NCBI GenBank assembly: GCA_963082875.1
Contig: OY720101.1
Location: 10,044,001-10,108,000, forward strand
Reading direction: 5' to 3'
DNA length: 64,000 nt
Origin: Corella eumyota
Lineage: Eukaryota; Chordata; Ascidiacea; Phlebobranchia; Corellidae
Positions within the stretch are counted from its first letter, which is position 1, and every line of letters starts with the position of its first letter. Made by a program: the position numbers and the translations under genes. Below are positions 12,153 to 25,062 of this stretch, piece by piece. The notes under the pieces are model-generated. The model was not told the origin of the DNA. It saw only the letters and a list, made by a program, of their open reading frames with translations, and ran no database searches.

Positions 12153-15100
12153 ATGACCGAGGTCCAAAGTAACCCACAAAATGTCGGTCGAATTCTTGTT
12201 CAGGTAATTTTCTAATTTATCTGTTTATTAAACTTGTCAAAAAAGGAGTGCTTACCTCAGATTTTTTTGGGGTTTTAATTACAATAAATTACAAAAAAAT
12301 AAATTACAATTACTTTTTGCTATTTCATTTATTATAATTAGTATTTTGATTGACTGTAATGTTTATATTAGTATGAAAAATTTATTATTTTTCTAAAATG
12401 CCAGGGTATGATGTGGACAAACTTTGATTCCCACTGATTTTATGTTAGAGCTGCCCAAAGTAAGGCTTATAAACAATACCACTTGCTGCTGCGACCAAAA
12501 CCAATTCACAGATTAATTATTTATAATATTATTAATCGATATATCAATCTGCCCAAGGCAAAAAACTTAAGACAGTGTTGGGTTAACAAATGTAACCCTA
12601 TGTTTAGTCCAAAAAGTTGGTTATGCCAAAAATAAAAAAGTAAACACTACTCCAACTCCAATATTTGGTAAATTATAAGGTGTTGTATTTTAAATAAAAT
12701 CCATAAAAATAATTTAGGTCCAAGAAAACTTGCAGCAAGTCAAGGAACAAATAAGCAAACTACAAACCTCTGGAAATGAAGTTGATTTTAAGTTACTGGA
12801 CGAAGCATTAAGTAGAACTGAAAAGGGAATAAAGGTTTTAATGTTTTTTTATTATTATTTTCGCTGTTTAATACAGGTTTTGCTTGGTAATAAAAGCATT
12901 TTCTGTTTAAATTTTATAAAATAATTCTGGAAGGACAATTTTTTTTCGTATGTTTATTTAAACCATATACAGTATAAAAATTTTAATTGGGGGTGCATCA
13001 TCACCACAAGCAGACAATATGACTACAATAATACTCAGATCAAACTACCTTAGATTATCGTTTAAATAATATAAATGACTTACTAAACACCATAGGTTAC
13101 CACAATAAAATAATATCAAAAAAGTCGACAAAACGAGAATAAAATAGACTTTTTGTTTCTTTGATGATCTTATTATTTATTTTTTACGCGATATTTGAAA
13201 AAACACTTTCTAGTAAAAAGCAATTTTTAAATTGTAGCAAAACACTGAAATGGTGGTTTCAATGGTGAACAATCAAGTAACAACTTTGCCTACAATTGAC
13301 GAAAGAAAAAGTCCCCAATTTGCCCCAGTATCTGATCAGGGGAGGCCTCTTTTACACTCTTCTGTATACCATGACTCTCCTGGGGAAAATGCAAGTTAAA
13401 AAAATTAAATTTTAATGTCATGTTTTTTTTCTATGTTAAAAAAAAAACTCATTTATAATTAGATGACTTAGGGTTTATTCAGTATAAAATAATTTAAAGC
13501 TGATTTGTACTTTACGGTACTTGCAAAATTGTTAAAAACCTTCAAACAGTTTCTAATTTGTTCTTTAACAATAAAAAGTGCTAATAAAAGAAAAAGAAAT
13601 TGTATGTAGAATTCAAAGATTACCAACTAATTAGTGTGTATAAAGATTCAGTTTCCAAAATTGACAAAAGTTGTGATTATTTTTAGCCAGATTCAATGTC
13701 AATGCCAATAGAATTTATTGAGGTAATTATTTAGCTTACAAAATAGGTTTATACATTTTAAGTAAGGTACAGAGGTAAAACATTCTTACAGCAACAACTA
13801 GTCATAAAATTATTTATTTAGTAATCTTAATTTAGTAATTACATATATTTAAATTATAATTTTTGATCTGTTTTTGTTTTGCAGTTTGAATTTTTAAATT
13901 GTAATTAAATAATGTGTTGGCTTTATAACATGTGGTCATTAGTTTATCCCCACTGCTTCTATGTTTGACACCTTAGATTATGGTGCTATAAATGGTACGA
14001 ACTTCTGCCGGCATATTAATCATTGGTCCTGCCCGTTTATTAAACTGCCTTGAGTAACTCAAAACTGGGTCAGAGTAAAAAAAGGCACCCAATGATTAGG
14101 TTGTTAATTCAAACTTTTTACGTCCAGAGTAATAATCTACAAAAAAAAAATTTCATGTTAAATGTATATTTTTTAGGTTTTGCCTTTTCTATTTTTGGTA
14201 AATGTTTAATAAATTTTATTTTTAAATTTAGTTTCATCGAGACCTTACAATGAAGGCTTTATTAAATCCCGAAAGTATGTACAATAGAAATGCTCTCAAT
14301 AAAAGTTATGGATTAGTTTTGCCTGCAATAAAAGGTTCAAGACAAGCTAAGGTAAGACTTTTTGTTATTTTTAAGTTATAATAAAATTTGTGCTGTTACA
14401 TCAAAATTAAATCAAATGTTAATAAAATGTCAAAGAAAAGTAGAGCTCATTGCATTCGGCAGTTTATCTGCCCACCAAAATCGACAGTTTTTAATTTTAA
14501 AGATCTTTAAATTGGGCATACATATATATTTATCACCCACTGAACTTTATTGTTACAAGAAAACAGCATGTAGGCTGAGCACAACTAGTTTAATTAGTAC
14601 AATATAATTTATTTAACAAAATTAGTTTAAAAATATTTTTAATCATTTTAGATGTTAGATCAAACTGTTTCCAAAGGTTCAACAATTATTCCCCTTTCGG
14701 TTCTTCCCCGGGCAAACAGAATTGACCCCTCCATGACCCCACCTCCTATCCAGGAAAAAGTAAGAAATAACATTTAGTTTCAATTTGCAAAAAATGTGAA
14801 TTAAATTATAAAAGTATAAATATTTAACCAGGATGCACGGAAAGGGATTTTAAGTTTAATTGAACGTGGATTGATACCCCCAGCTGCCGAGTTAACCCTT
14901 GACCCCTCTCCAGTTCGCCACAAAAGGGCTTCTTTGCATCGTCCTGAGATGCAAAATCGTAAACAACTTCAATCTGAGTGTAGTTCTAGAGGAGGTAAGT
15001 TAAATGGTTTACGATGGGGCTAGGTTAGTAACTGATGGTGGACTTATTTAAAATTTGGATTAAGTTTTTAAAAAATATGAAAAATTATTTTATTTAAATT

Positions 15101-18100
15101 AAATGTGTGTTGCATGATGTACTATTTGGAATACATTGATTGATCACATATGGTCTTGGGCTTTATGCCCACTACACATGAAGTAGTGCTCTTGAGTTAC
15201 ATGTTATAAACATACTGATATAAACTTTTTAGCAGTTTAATGATGGAGCAATTATTAATATATTATCTTAGACTATCAAAGTCAACCCAAAATAGGACAT
15301 GTCAATTATTGTTGCTTATCCAGGTAGTCAGCTATAAATAAATAACTCAGATTTTTTGTAACAGAAAATAGTCATCATATGGCCTCAGTTAAACTTGATC
15401 TTTCACATGAAAACCAACCTCTAGGTGCCAGTCTAACCTCCCAAAGACTTTCCGAGCCACCTTCCAGTGCCAACTATTCACTTGCCCGCTCAACTGGAAC
15501 AAGGTTTTTTTAATGGAAACCTCTTTTGCTAAACTATTTTTTTATTTTAATCTATTTTTCTGCTGAACTACTTTTACTTATAAAATTTTATTTTTTTAGG
15601 CTGCTTTATATTTAACGATTTACAAATTAAAAAGTAGACAAACAAATTATTTTTAAATATCTAAATATTCACAGATCCCCCCAACTCCGCTCTGTAATGA
15701 TCCAATCTCCTGTCTCACGGAAAAGGTCTGGGGCTTCTTTCACCCCCAAAACTCAGGTTTTAACCACTGTGTTTGATCCCCCACTGCAGCCTTTGGTAAG
15801 AATAAATGGTAGTTAGTATGGTAAAAAATATTTTTTTTGTATATCTTCATCTTTGATGTGGAAAGGTAGACTTCATGGCCTAAACATGAAGTAACGTGTG
15901 TTATCCCAACCCAGGCTCAAATGGTTTTTAGCAGTTTTGAATTTATTTGAGAATGTTGCAAGATATTTAACCTACCAATTGGTTTTGGATTCAACAGGAG
16001 TTCGTACCTTCTTAACAAGAGCTTTTGAGGGAATCAAACTAATTCTTCATCAAACTAAATTTTTCATGTGTTTTAAACTCGTAACATAATTCTTGGCACA
16101 AACAAAGGTTGTAACTTAATTATGTTGCAGCCTCCACCAGCAACCCCGGCACAGAAAGAAGATCAACACAATGTAATTGCTGCAAGTCAAGGATACAGTT
16201 TTTTTATTAAAAACTCAGTTTTACCTCAAGATAATGAACCTGAATATAACGCATTCCATCAACGGTATTTACTTCAGTGGGGCTCCATTGTTTCAATGTT
16301 AAGTTACTTGCAGAAACTTTTAAAGGACTATGCTGTACCAACGGCTCTTGTCAATGGAGACAGGTAAGTGCATTTTAAATTGAAAAGTTTGTGTGGCTAT
16401 TAATGTGTCAATGATTCAAAAGACAGTTGCAATTTTTCTTATATTAAACGAACTAAATTTTGCAAATATATAAACTTAATACTATTTTATTTATATTAAA
16501 TATCTTACTAGATATTAACCTTGTTATTAAGCAAAATTTTAGGTTTTCTTTTTTCATTTTTATTCAATGAAGAACAAATAATTAATAATTATTATTTTGT
16601 GAATAATCAGTTTGCTAATTAGTTTTGGGCTGGCAGTAATTCTGCAGTTTATGTTGGTTTACTTTCGAGCACTATGACCAATGACCTTATGTTGTGAAGT
16701 CAAGTATGCAAGTATGTCCCAACAGTATTTTATTTTATCATAGGTTGGCTGAAAGCTCATCCCATTTTGAACTTGAACAAAAACCATATTTGGAAGACTT
16801 GACTCACATTCTTGATAATGGGGGTGAGGTGCTTTCCCTAATCAAGACTCCAGGACGGAGGTACCAGGGCCAGGATGGAAGATTTGTTGCGGCAAGTAAA
16901 ATTCAAGCCACTTGGAGGCGTTATATTGAAAGGAAAAAATATCTTCAATATCGCAAACAAAGGTTAAGCTTTACAATAAATGTTATGCAAAAAGGCACTT
17001 TCGATAAATCCAATAACGGTACTACACTTTACGATCTACACTGAAGTGCTAGTATAGTTAGGGTATATATTTTTCTCTTAAACGTTACCATCCGACGAAT
17101 TCTTTCTTGTACTTTATGGCCCTTGTCTAGTTTTTCTTTTATATTAATTCACTTTTCAACCTTACAGTCTTTTCAGTAGTGACCTTAGGTTTAGGGTATA
17201 TTTATTTATTTAAAAAGTTAGGACTTTGCATGGTTATGTCTGCATTCAAGACAATGTACATTGGTTAATAAAACGGCTATTTATACTTAACCTTTTTTAA
17301 GTATTTAATAAAAAAAAATAATCAAAAAATTATCAATTTAATTATTTTTTTGATTTACAACAAAATTTTATTTATGTTTTATCCCACTAAATAAATTTAT
17401 TATTCACCAGGTGGGCTGCAGGTGTAATTGCAATCTCGTGGATTCTTCATGTACGGATGTCGCGCATGAGAAAGCAGCTGCGCGTCATTAGAAAACAACA
17501 CCTTGACAACTTTCGTGCTCGAGCTAAAACACTTGCTGTTGATTGGTTGAGATTTACCCAATCACGAAGAGTGATTGTTCATGTTCCGTCACTCGGTTAC
17601 CATAGTGACCTGAGATTTGGGGTTTCTGGGTTTGATCGAAAGCAAAATGCTCAAATGGCAAGACTTTGCGATTTAAGAGGTAAGATTAAAGTTTAAAAAC
17701 TTTCTGGTTACAAACCAAATATCAAAATTAATTTTATATTGATTCTATTTATTGTTAAACTGTATTATATAAACTTTTTTTGTAATAAACTGTAATATAG
17801 TGACTGTATTTATTTATTGTTTATGGTTTTCTCTATCATGTTTTTATAGTTTTTGGTGAAATTTGGTTAATACTATGGTCATACTAAAATAGGCCAGGGG
17901 GGCTGGCGTAAGTCCAGTGGGCCCTGGTTCGTGCTAGGACTTAGGGCTTTGGGGGTATTTATATGTAGACTGTGATGTTTATATAGGGCTGGTGTCTTTA
18001 TAAAAAGCCTGAGATGTTTATATTAAACTCTCTGTGTTTTATATAAGGTCGGGGTCTTTATATAAGGCCCGAAATGTTTATATTAAACTCAGGGTGATCT

Positions 18101-21100
18101 CTAGTGATTCTATTTTGAATTTGTTTGCAGTATGATATAGTTATTATAGTACTTCAATATATTATGGTTTTTAAATTAATTTATAGATCCAAATGTTGAT
18201 GTAATTTATATATCTCCTGTCGAAGTATTAGACGAACTAAAGCAATATTATTGCAAATTGTTGGGATTAAGGTCAGCTGTTGATGCTGGAGATCCAGAAA
18301 ATATTGGAGATTTAAGCGAAAGATTTACAATTGTTGTGCCAGAGGCTCTTAATAAGTTTCCTGTATGGATTGTTTAAAGTCAATTTAAACTCAAAATATG
18401 TTTAAAAAAAATTATGTTATTCTATTTATTATTTAAGTAAAATAATATAATAAAAAATTAAGTTTTTAATTTTAATAAAGTAATAAACATTTTTAACAGT
18501 ATTAACTTTTTTTAAATATGCAGACTCATCAATTATGTTTGGCATCGTTGTTGAAATACAGTCCATGTGCTTTGGCTCGTATTCGAATGCTAATTGGTGG
18601 AAGGGATGCTGTTTATATTTCTGGAGTTATACATCGTGATGATCTGGCTGTTGCCGACTCTCTTGGAATTCCTATACTGGGATGCGAACCTGAGGTTTTT
18701 GGTTGAAGAATTTTATATAATTAAAAGTTAAAAAACTATTTTGCAGCTTAAAATTATAAATATTTAAATCCAGTTTTAAAACATATTTTATCCTTTAAAG
18801 AAACTAAATGATTTTTAAATGGCAGTATCAATTGTTATAATGTGGTTACAAATCGCAATTGATATATGACTGTGATAATTTAAATTCTATCACATAGAAC
18901 AGTTTTTTTTAACTTAACTCAGATAACTGACAACAAGTCTTTTATTTTTTTTAAACAAATGATTAAGTCTATTTTGTCTTTTGTTTTACCTACAAAATAT
19001 GGCTTTTTGTTACAACAGCAATAATTAATTAAACAATTTTTTTTTTAAATTGAAATACTTTTTCAGATATGCCATCTATACAGCAGCAAATCAGGTTCAA
19101 AACGGATTTTCATGGCGGCCAATATTTTGGTTCCGCCAGGTGAACATGATGTCTATTCAGCCAATCAGCTTCAAGAATCTCTTGCACGACTTATATGTGA
19201 GAACCCCCAGGTCAAGCGATGGTTGTTGAAAGTCGACTCTGGGTTCGGAGGTCGCAACATTGCTTATATTGATATCGACAAGTAGGTGGTTTATTTTTGT
19301 TATGGTTAACATCCTTAAATGATTAATAAATTTTTGGTTGAAGCAGTGTTATAGTGGTTTAAACACTTGACTTCACAACATTAAGTCATTTGTTTAATTG
19401 CCACATCCATGTCGTAGCAGACTTAAGTAAGGTGGTAAAAACAGTGCAAACTTCTGCTAAGCCCAAAACCAATTGGTAATTATTGTGTAAGAATAAAAAG
19501 CTATTATTCCAATCTGCCAAAGATAACTTAACACTGGGTCAGGGTATTAAATTGTACGAAAAAAAATGCTAGATTGTAACATAAAACTAGAATAAAGTTT
19601 ATAAAAATGTATTCTTGTTACAAAAAGAAAAAAGATTGTTATAAACAATGATTATTTTAACTTAAAGTTACACAATTTAACACTTTTTAAACAAGATTTT
19701 ATAACTTGATATAGAAAATGCGATATTTAATTTAAAATTGTTAATTATTTAATTGATATTTAATTTAATTTAATAGTTAATGTTAGACAAAAACTTACAT
19801 ATAATTAAAAAAAATATTGGTTGAAAAATTTTTAAATTAATTTAAATAAAAAGATTTGTTGTTTAGGCACCTACCCTGTTATTACTGGATGGTGAGGGAA
19901 AGTGTTCGGTATGGTGATAAATGGAAACAAAAGTGGGCCCAGGTAACAAAACAATTTATTTTAGGAAAGTATTTAATAAAAGAAATCTTTAAACTGTTTT
20001 TTGGTAATTAATAATGATGTTCTGATCACATTTTTTATAAACGAAATCTGATTTTTAAGCAAAAATCAGCGATATCAAGATATTCTATAAAATCGGCGAT
20101 TTTTAATCTCACGTTGTAATTGGCACATCATCAATAATAAGTAAAGGTTGTTCTACTAACACACACAAATTTTAGGATGCATCGTATACAAAAATATTAT
20201 GTGAATTACCCGATACGTTGGATAGTTTTGCTATTCCTGCAAACTTAAATGTTTTTCCAACTTGGGTGGATTTTCTTGACGCGTTTCTAAGTCAGGTTTG
20301 TTTTTTGAATTTTTTCTGTATTTCTTATTCTCAGTGTGGAACTCTTGACCTAAACAACGTGTAACATATGTAAACCTAATCTCAGGTTTCCTTAAACAGT
20401 TCAGGCTTTTATTAAAAATGTTTTTGATAATAGCGCCTTACTCCAGGTTGCAACAACGTTGAAGCAATAAAAATTGAACCAAATTTCTTACGTAGTAAAG
20501 TCAAACTACTGTAACACGGTGCCAGTCATTAAAAAGAAAATAAATAAAAAAAAATTTTATTATAAAAAAGGCAGTAATAAAAAAAGAACGTAATAAATTA
20601 CGGGATAAGTAATTGACAACTTTCTTCTTAAATGATATTACTATAGGGTGGAATTATTGAAGCATGTCCACCCTCGGAAAGTGTCACCTGTGTCACGGTT
20701 GACTTGTTAATTGACCCCACCGGTGATATTCACATGACTTCATGTGGAGACCAAATACATGCAGATAATCCCTATAAATCATGGGGAACTTCTCTTCCTC
20801 AATCTTCAATCGACCCCTCACAACTTGCTGAGTCGTGCAACAGAATTGCTGAAGCGTGCAGGTCACGCGGGGTTATAGGTTACTTTACTGTCGATTTTGT
20901 GACCTTTATTGACCTTAAGTCCATGAAACAAGTTGTTTGGGCAACTGACCTAACTCTAGCCTACAGGTATTTAAAAAAATTTATTTTCTTTATAACCTAA
21001 CCTGCGTTTAATTTTTTTGATTTTTGTTCCTAAACCCCCCAAAAAATTGTTTTTAAAATTTTTTCAAGCAAGTTAGATAAGAGTGTGTGTGGTTTTTTTA

Positions 21101-23155
21101 AGTTGTGCAAAACGTTTACAAAAAACGTCCAGGGGTAAAATATGTTTTTATAAGGGTGACTTATATTTGGTTGGTTTGCGCATTGGGGCGATATTTTCAC
21201 GTTATGGGGTTGATTTCGACGTATACACAACGCAAAATTTTAGCTGCTAGGTAAAAAAATCACCGAAATGAAATTGCTGCTTCTCCCTTCCTTTTATTGT
21301 AATAATCATTAATTAAAGATTTTAATAATTTTGGGCTATTTTAAATTTTACGTTTTTTTATTAATTGGTTAACTCGAACCAAGTCATGATGTAACAGGAA
21401 AATTATATAAAATTATATTTAGTGATCAAATGGCGATGACCCAATTAATGTTGTTTGTAACTGGAGGTGATCTTGACTCTAAAAATTGTCGATTCAAAGT
21501 TCCGATAAGGGAAACCCCCAACACCCAAAGGTTTAGAAAAAGGGACGAGAATAAAAAAGTTAAGGTAAATAAATAGTTTTTCAAATGTGACAATTTTAAA
21601 GTGTCCAGTTTTTTTATTTAGTTTTTTTTTTTCAAAACCTAACTTACTTGGACCTAGTCTAAAGAATACTTTATTTTATTACGTCACCGGCCCTTCATTA
21701 CAACAAGTGTCTACTGTAAAGTGTAAATTGTTTACCATAAGCAATTGTATGAAATTTTTAACATTTAAGTGTCTTATTTAGGTTATTTTTATACTAAAAA
21801 CTCCAAACACTTTTTAGCCCCCTCCGAATTTAAATCGTTTCTGTGTTATGAGCACAAATTTGAAGCACTCAAACATGGCAGTTGTTCATTACAGTGTATT
21901 TTTTCAGGTAGGACTCTTATTTTATTTGTAAATTTTTTAATGTGAAAAATTAACTTAGATTTTTATTTTTAAGTTGCCCGTTCTTATTATTTTTTAACTT
22001 TTCGTCTATCCGTACTAGAAATTACGAGAATTTTACCTGGGACTTGAACTTTCTCTAAGGCCAAATTGTTTTAAAAGATTTTTCTGATATAAAAAGGTTA
22101 CTTCGCAACTTGTACTTTTAAGTTGTCATTAGTTTGAAATGTTATTGAACTTATAAAATTAAAAGTTGTGTCATTTTGACAAAGTTTATGACCACACAAC
22201 CTATGTTTTACTGGGGTTTTTATTTATAGATGTGTAGAGCCCACGGTATAGGATTTGATATTAAGGAACGTCAAGGAACTGTTTTCACACTGATTGATTC
22301 TTCAAAAAGAGAAGAATTCGGAATGTTGTAAGAGCTGTGTTTTATATCTTTTAGTTACCATAATGTTTTTGTTATAATACCTTGCTTTACTGCGTAAGAT
22401 ACTTGATTCGCCTCCGTTGTTTCCATGCAAAAATCCCCTTAAGTACGCAATATAAACAGTATAAACTTCTGATTCAAAAACCAATCGGATGATTAGTTTT
22501 GGGCAACTATATTCTATAATTTTCTAAATTTTTAAAGTGAACTTAAAAAAAAAACAGGGTCGGTGTAACAATAGTTACTCTATGTTTAGGCTGTAAAGGC
22601 GACCCCTCACGTTAAGGAAAAAAAAAATTAAAAAAACGTTATCTAATTTTTTTAACATTTGTACTTTACGGTCCTCAAATAAACTTTTGATTTACGATTG
22701 TCTTTTAAATTTTACAATTCTTTTATTTTTGGTTTGTATGGGCTTGGTTTTCTGGTTTTAATTAACAAAAAATATTAGGCCACTTTTACGGTACGGCCCT
22801 GAAACAAACTCTCGTACTTTACGTTCCTTGCTAATTCCTCTAGTACTTTACGGCCCTATTTTTTAAGGACATGAACATTCCAATGATCCAAAATATCGAT
22901 TTGCAAAGGTTATTTCGACTATTTTATACTGGTAATTAATTTTGTTCCAGTATTTAAAATTAACCTTTTTTATTATAAAGAACTATTGGAGACGAGCTTC
23001 CTGGAGCCTTATCCGCATTTGCGAGAAATTTATCGATTATTCACCAGGAAATTTCTGCTCCAAATATGCAAGGAAAGACTAATTTTAAGGCAGCAATTGA
23101 CGACATTGAAACAATTTTGTCAACCACGTCACAGAATGAGAACGAACAATCTTAA
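12153..23155 (+). CDS. IQCH: IQ motif-containing protein H
   Basis: Twenty-two coding exons: 12153-12203, 12718-12834, 13238-13394, 13691-13722, 14232-14351, 14652-14759, 14832-14994, 15365-15503, 15675-15795, 16131-16363, 16744-16962, 17411-17679, 18187-18362, 18524-18694, 19067-19281, 19867-19942, 20176-20295, 20647-20966, 21423-21564, 21818-21907, 22230-22327 and 22981-23155. They join to 1103 residues in one frame; vertebrate IQCH is a little over 1000. The N-terminus ([18 protein letters not shown]) and [19 protein letters not shown] match the family as I know it. An IQ motif, [15 protein letters not shown], sits near residues 463-480 and should bind calmodulin or a related light chain. 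Exons 14-19 (about residues 635-980) resemble an ATP-grasp-like fold, with RYI-type helices and [13 protein letters not shown]; whether it is catalytic is unknown. IQCH is a sperm/cilium protein in mammals. Exon 4 is only 32 bases and uses the second of two AG acceptors four bases apart; the first would break the frame. An AATAAA lies at 23225. Confidence 0.92.
12400..12630 (+). mobile_element. SINE, strongly diverged
   Basis: Order of landmarks fits the tRNA-derived SINE: 'gatgtggacaaac...gattcccact' head, 'cttataaacaatacc', 'aaccaattcacagattaa', 'cagtgttgggttaac' and 'ccctatgtttag'. It lies in IQCH intron 1 and is one of the older copies. Confidence 0.55.
13915..14085 (+). mobile_element. 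SINE, strongly diverged
   Basis: Shows 'ggtgctataaatggtacgaac', 'actgccttgagtaactc' and 'aaactgggtcagagtaa' in the SINE order, in IQCH intron 4. The head is poorly preserved. Confidence 0.5.
15838..16060 (-). mobile_element. SINE, diverged
   Basis: Reverse copy with tail 'atcttcatctttgatgtgg', 'cccaacccaggct', 'caattggttttgg' and 'acaggagttcgtacc' in order. It lies just before IQCH exon 10. Confidence 0.6.
17940..18100. repeat. Imperfect tandem repeat in IQCH intron 12
   Basis: About two and a half units of roughly 60 bases built from 'gatgtttatattaaactc', 'tttatataaggtcgg' and 'ggtctttatataagg'. It is GC-richer than its surroundings and non-coding. Confidence 0.65.
19341..19570 (+). mobile_element. 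SINE, diverged
   Basis: Head 'cagtgttatagtggtttaa', then 'aaaaccaattgg', 'ccaatctgccaaagataac' and 'acactgggtcagggta' in family order, in IQCH intron 15. Confidence 0.6.
22365..22620 (+). mobile_element. SINE, diverged
   Basis: Body landmarks 'aaaccaatcggatgattag', 'gggtcggtgtaac' and 'ttactctatgtttaggctg' are clear; the head is not. It lies in IQCH intron 21 and is followed at 22650-22860 by several ACTTTACGGTCC-type motifs. Confidence 0.55.
22650..22865 (+). repeat. ACTTTACGGTCC-motif cluster
   Basis: Four related words, tgtactttacggtcctc, acggtacggccct, cgtactttacgttccttgc and agtactttacggcccta, occur within 215 bases. The same word recurs across the window in both orientations, most densely at 43600-43760 and 58135-58260, and looks like a dispersed minisatellite-like family. 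Confidence 0.6.
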
Positions 23156-24027
23156 TTTACCTTTTATGCTTTGCCATTGCTAAAAAAAAGTATTGCAACT
23201 TATTTAAAATATATTTTTTGGTAAAATAAACTAATGTCTTGTAAAACATTTTTTTATTTTAGGTAAATTAAATTGTATAGTGCAAACTTATTATTTTATT
23301 GGATAGCCGGTAAGTAAGATTCCGTTGTAATATTTTCTAAACAGGATAGGATAAATCTTTTTAAAATCTACATTATTATGGAAATAGATTTCGATAAATC
23401 ATTTATGGTCCTGTTAAAAATCTAAAGAAATGTGTCCTTAAACGTATTGTCCAAAACTAACGACAATGCTGTGTAGAGTTTATATAATGGTTTTTGGGTT
23501 GCTATTCTTGTAGGGTCACCATTTATATAGTTAATTGTTATTTTAGTTTGATTGACAGAGTTTATTTTTGCTGTTGATTTATTTAAGCTACTTCGTTGAA
23601 CCTTACTAATTGATTAGCTAATTTAGACTACTTGATTGTATGTTAACAGTCACACTTTTATTAGTGAAACGGCGTAAACTTGGCGATACATGATTACCAA
23701 TGCGAATAATCGCAACGATAACTATAGGTTTAACACATAATCTTTATCTCACTGAATATTAAGCAAAACAAATCAAATATATATAGGCGATTCAATGACT
23801 CAAATTAGGGAAACAAGTGACGTGACACGCGATATAAAATGATAATTGATTGACAGCACATTTCGGAGTTTGTCCATAAACACATTATTCGTGTTCTCGT
23901 GAAGCTTAATGCTTCCTGGTGCTCCTTTGCTAACCCCTGATACAGCTGTATATCTTCGGGTTAATTAGGTTCTAACAGATATCGTGATTTCCGCACCAAG
24001 CATTGCAAAACAGAGTATAGTTTGTTT

Positions 24028-24285
24028 TCAGTTATTAGCCACGCTGGTATTTTGTTTGCAGTGGCTAGCTTCACATTGTCCACACCCATAACATAAAACG
24101 TCTTTAAATGTGCCATCTCTCATATCACCCCGTATCACGTAAAGGAAATGGTTGCACAAGCAATCAATTCCACAGCTGAAAAAGGTAAGGCATTGAAAAA
24201 AGTTTATATTAGTTACATTTTCCACACAAAATCGCGTGTTTGCTTTAACAGTTTTCGAGCAATTCTCAAAACTAAATAAAATCAT
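24028..24285 (-). CDS. Possible small cysteine-rich protein
   Basis: An open frame of 85 codons with nine or more cysteines, ending CGQCEASHCKQNTSVANN before a stop. Cysteine pairs and the spacing CGIDCLCNH and CYGCGQC look non-random for AT-rich DNA, where random frames are usually rich in Lys, Asn, Phe and Ile. A 3' splice acceptor (ttttatttag) lies just inside the frame at about 24275, so the true product could be the last exon of a longer gene with its first exon further right. I do not recognise the family, and chance is not excluded. Confidence 0.3.
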   Translation of the reverse strand: MILFSFENCSKTVKANTRFCVENVTNINFFQCLTFFSCGIDCLCNHFLYVIRGDMRDGTFKDVLCYGCGQCEASHCKQNTSVANN

Positions 24286-24470
24286 TACAAATTCTTAAAG
24301 CACGACAGAAATCACTACCAAACGGTATCTTAATGCAGCGCCTGTACTATTGTTACGTCGTCTATAATTCTTGTATAGGCTTCACGCCAATCACATCACA
24401 ATACAAAGTTTATTAAACGATTGACAAACATATATTATTTTAAAGGTCATGCTTACTAATACGACGCCTG

Positions 24471-24743
24471 ATATTCTATATAGACTAACGTTGTTTAATT
24501 TTCCAAATCCGACGGTCGTAGGCTAGTTATCCTTGCAGCGTAAAGAAATTATATAAATTTGTTGAAATTTTATTAATCTTAAACTAACAAACAAGTTTTT
24601 CCTTGATATTCTATATAGGATAACGTTGTTTAATTTTCCAAATCCGACGGTCGTAGGCTAGTTATCCTTGCAGCGTAAAGAAATTATATAAGTTTGTTGA
24701 AATTTTATTAATCTTAAACTAACAAACAAGTTTTTCCTTGATA
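24471..24743. repeat. 135-bp tandem duplication
   Basis: Two adjacent, almost identical copies (24471-24606 and 24607-24743) running from gatattctatatag to acaagtttttcctt, including the word atccgacggtcgtaggc. They differ at very few bases, so the duplication is young. The CG-containing word stands out from the AT-rich background. Confidence 0.9.
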
Positions 24744-25062
24744 TGAGTTAAATAAATCCAAAAACTATTTAAACTTAATGAAGAAACAAATGAACAATTT
24801 TAAAAAGCCAAAATAGGTTTTATATTTTAAACTTGTAAAAAAATTATTTAATTATTTATTCAGACGGAACACAGTTGAAAAAAATTAAATTAAAATTTTA
24901 TTAAATTTTTAATAATATCAACAATTTCAGTGGTTCTAGAATTTGTTTAAAAAACAATTTAAATTAAATTTTGTCTTCATTGGCATTGTTGAGAATCACA
25001 CGAATTGTTAACCAGCATTATTTCTTATTGTAGGATTATATACAAAGATAAAGTCATAGTAA

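Larger units (their letters stand above)
23156..25062. other. Tail-to-tail interval between IQCH and STIP1
   Basis: IQCH and STIP1 converge here, so both 3' UTRs fall inside. An AATAAA at 23225 fits the IQCH end. The interval also holds a 135-bp tandem duplication (24471-24743) and one possible small Cys-rich reading frame on the minus strand. Nothing else coding is seen. Confidence 0.6.

Noticed and set aside
21030-21230. Minus-strand frame and a possible extra IQCH exon near 21150
   Set aside because: The IQCH frame passes directly from the exon ending at 20966 to the one at 21423 in correct phase and with family-like sequence.
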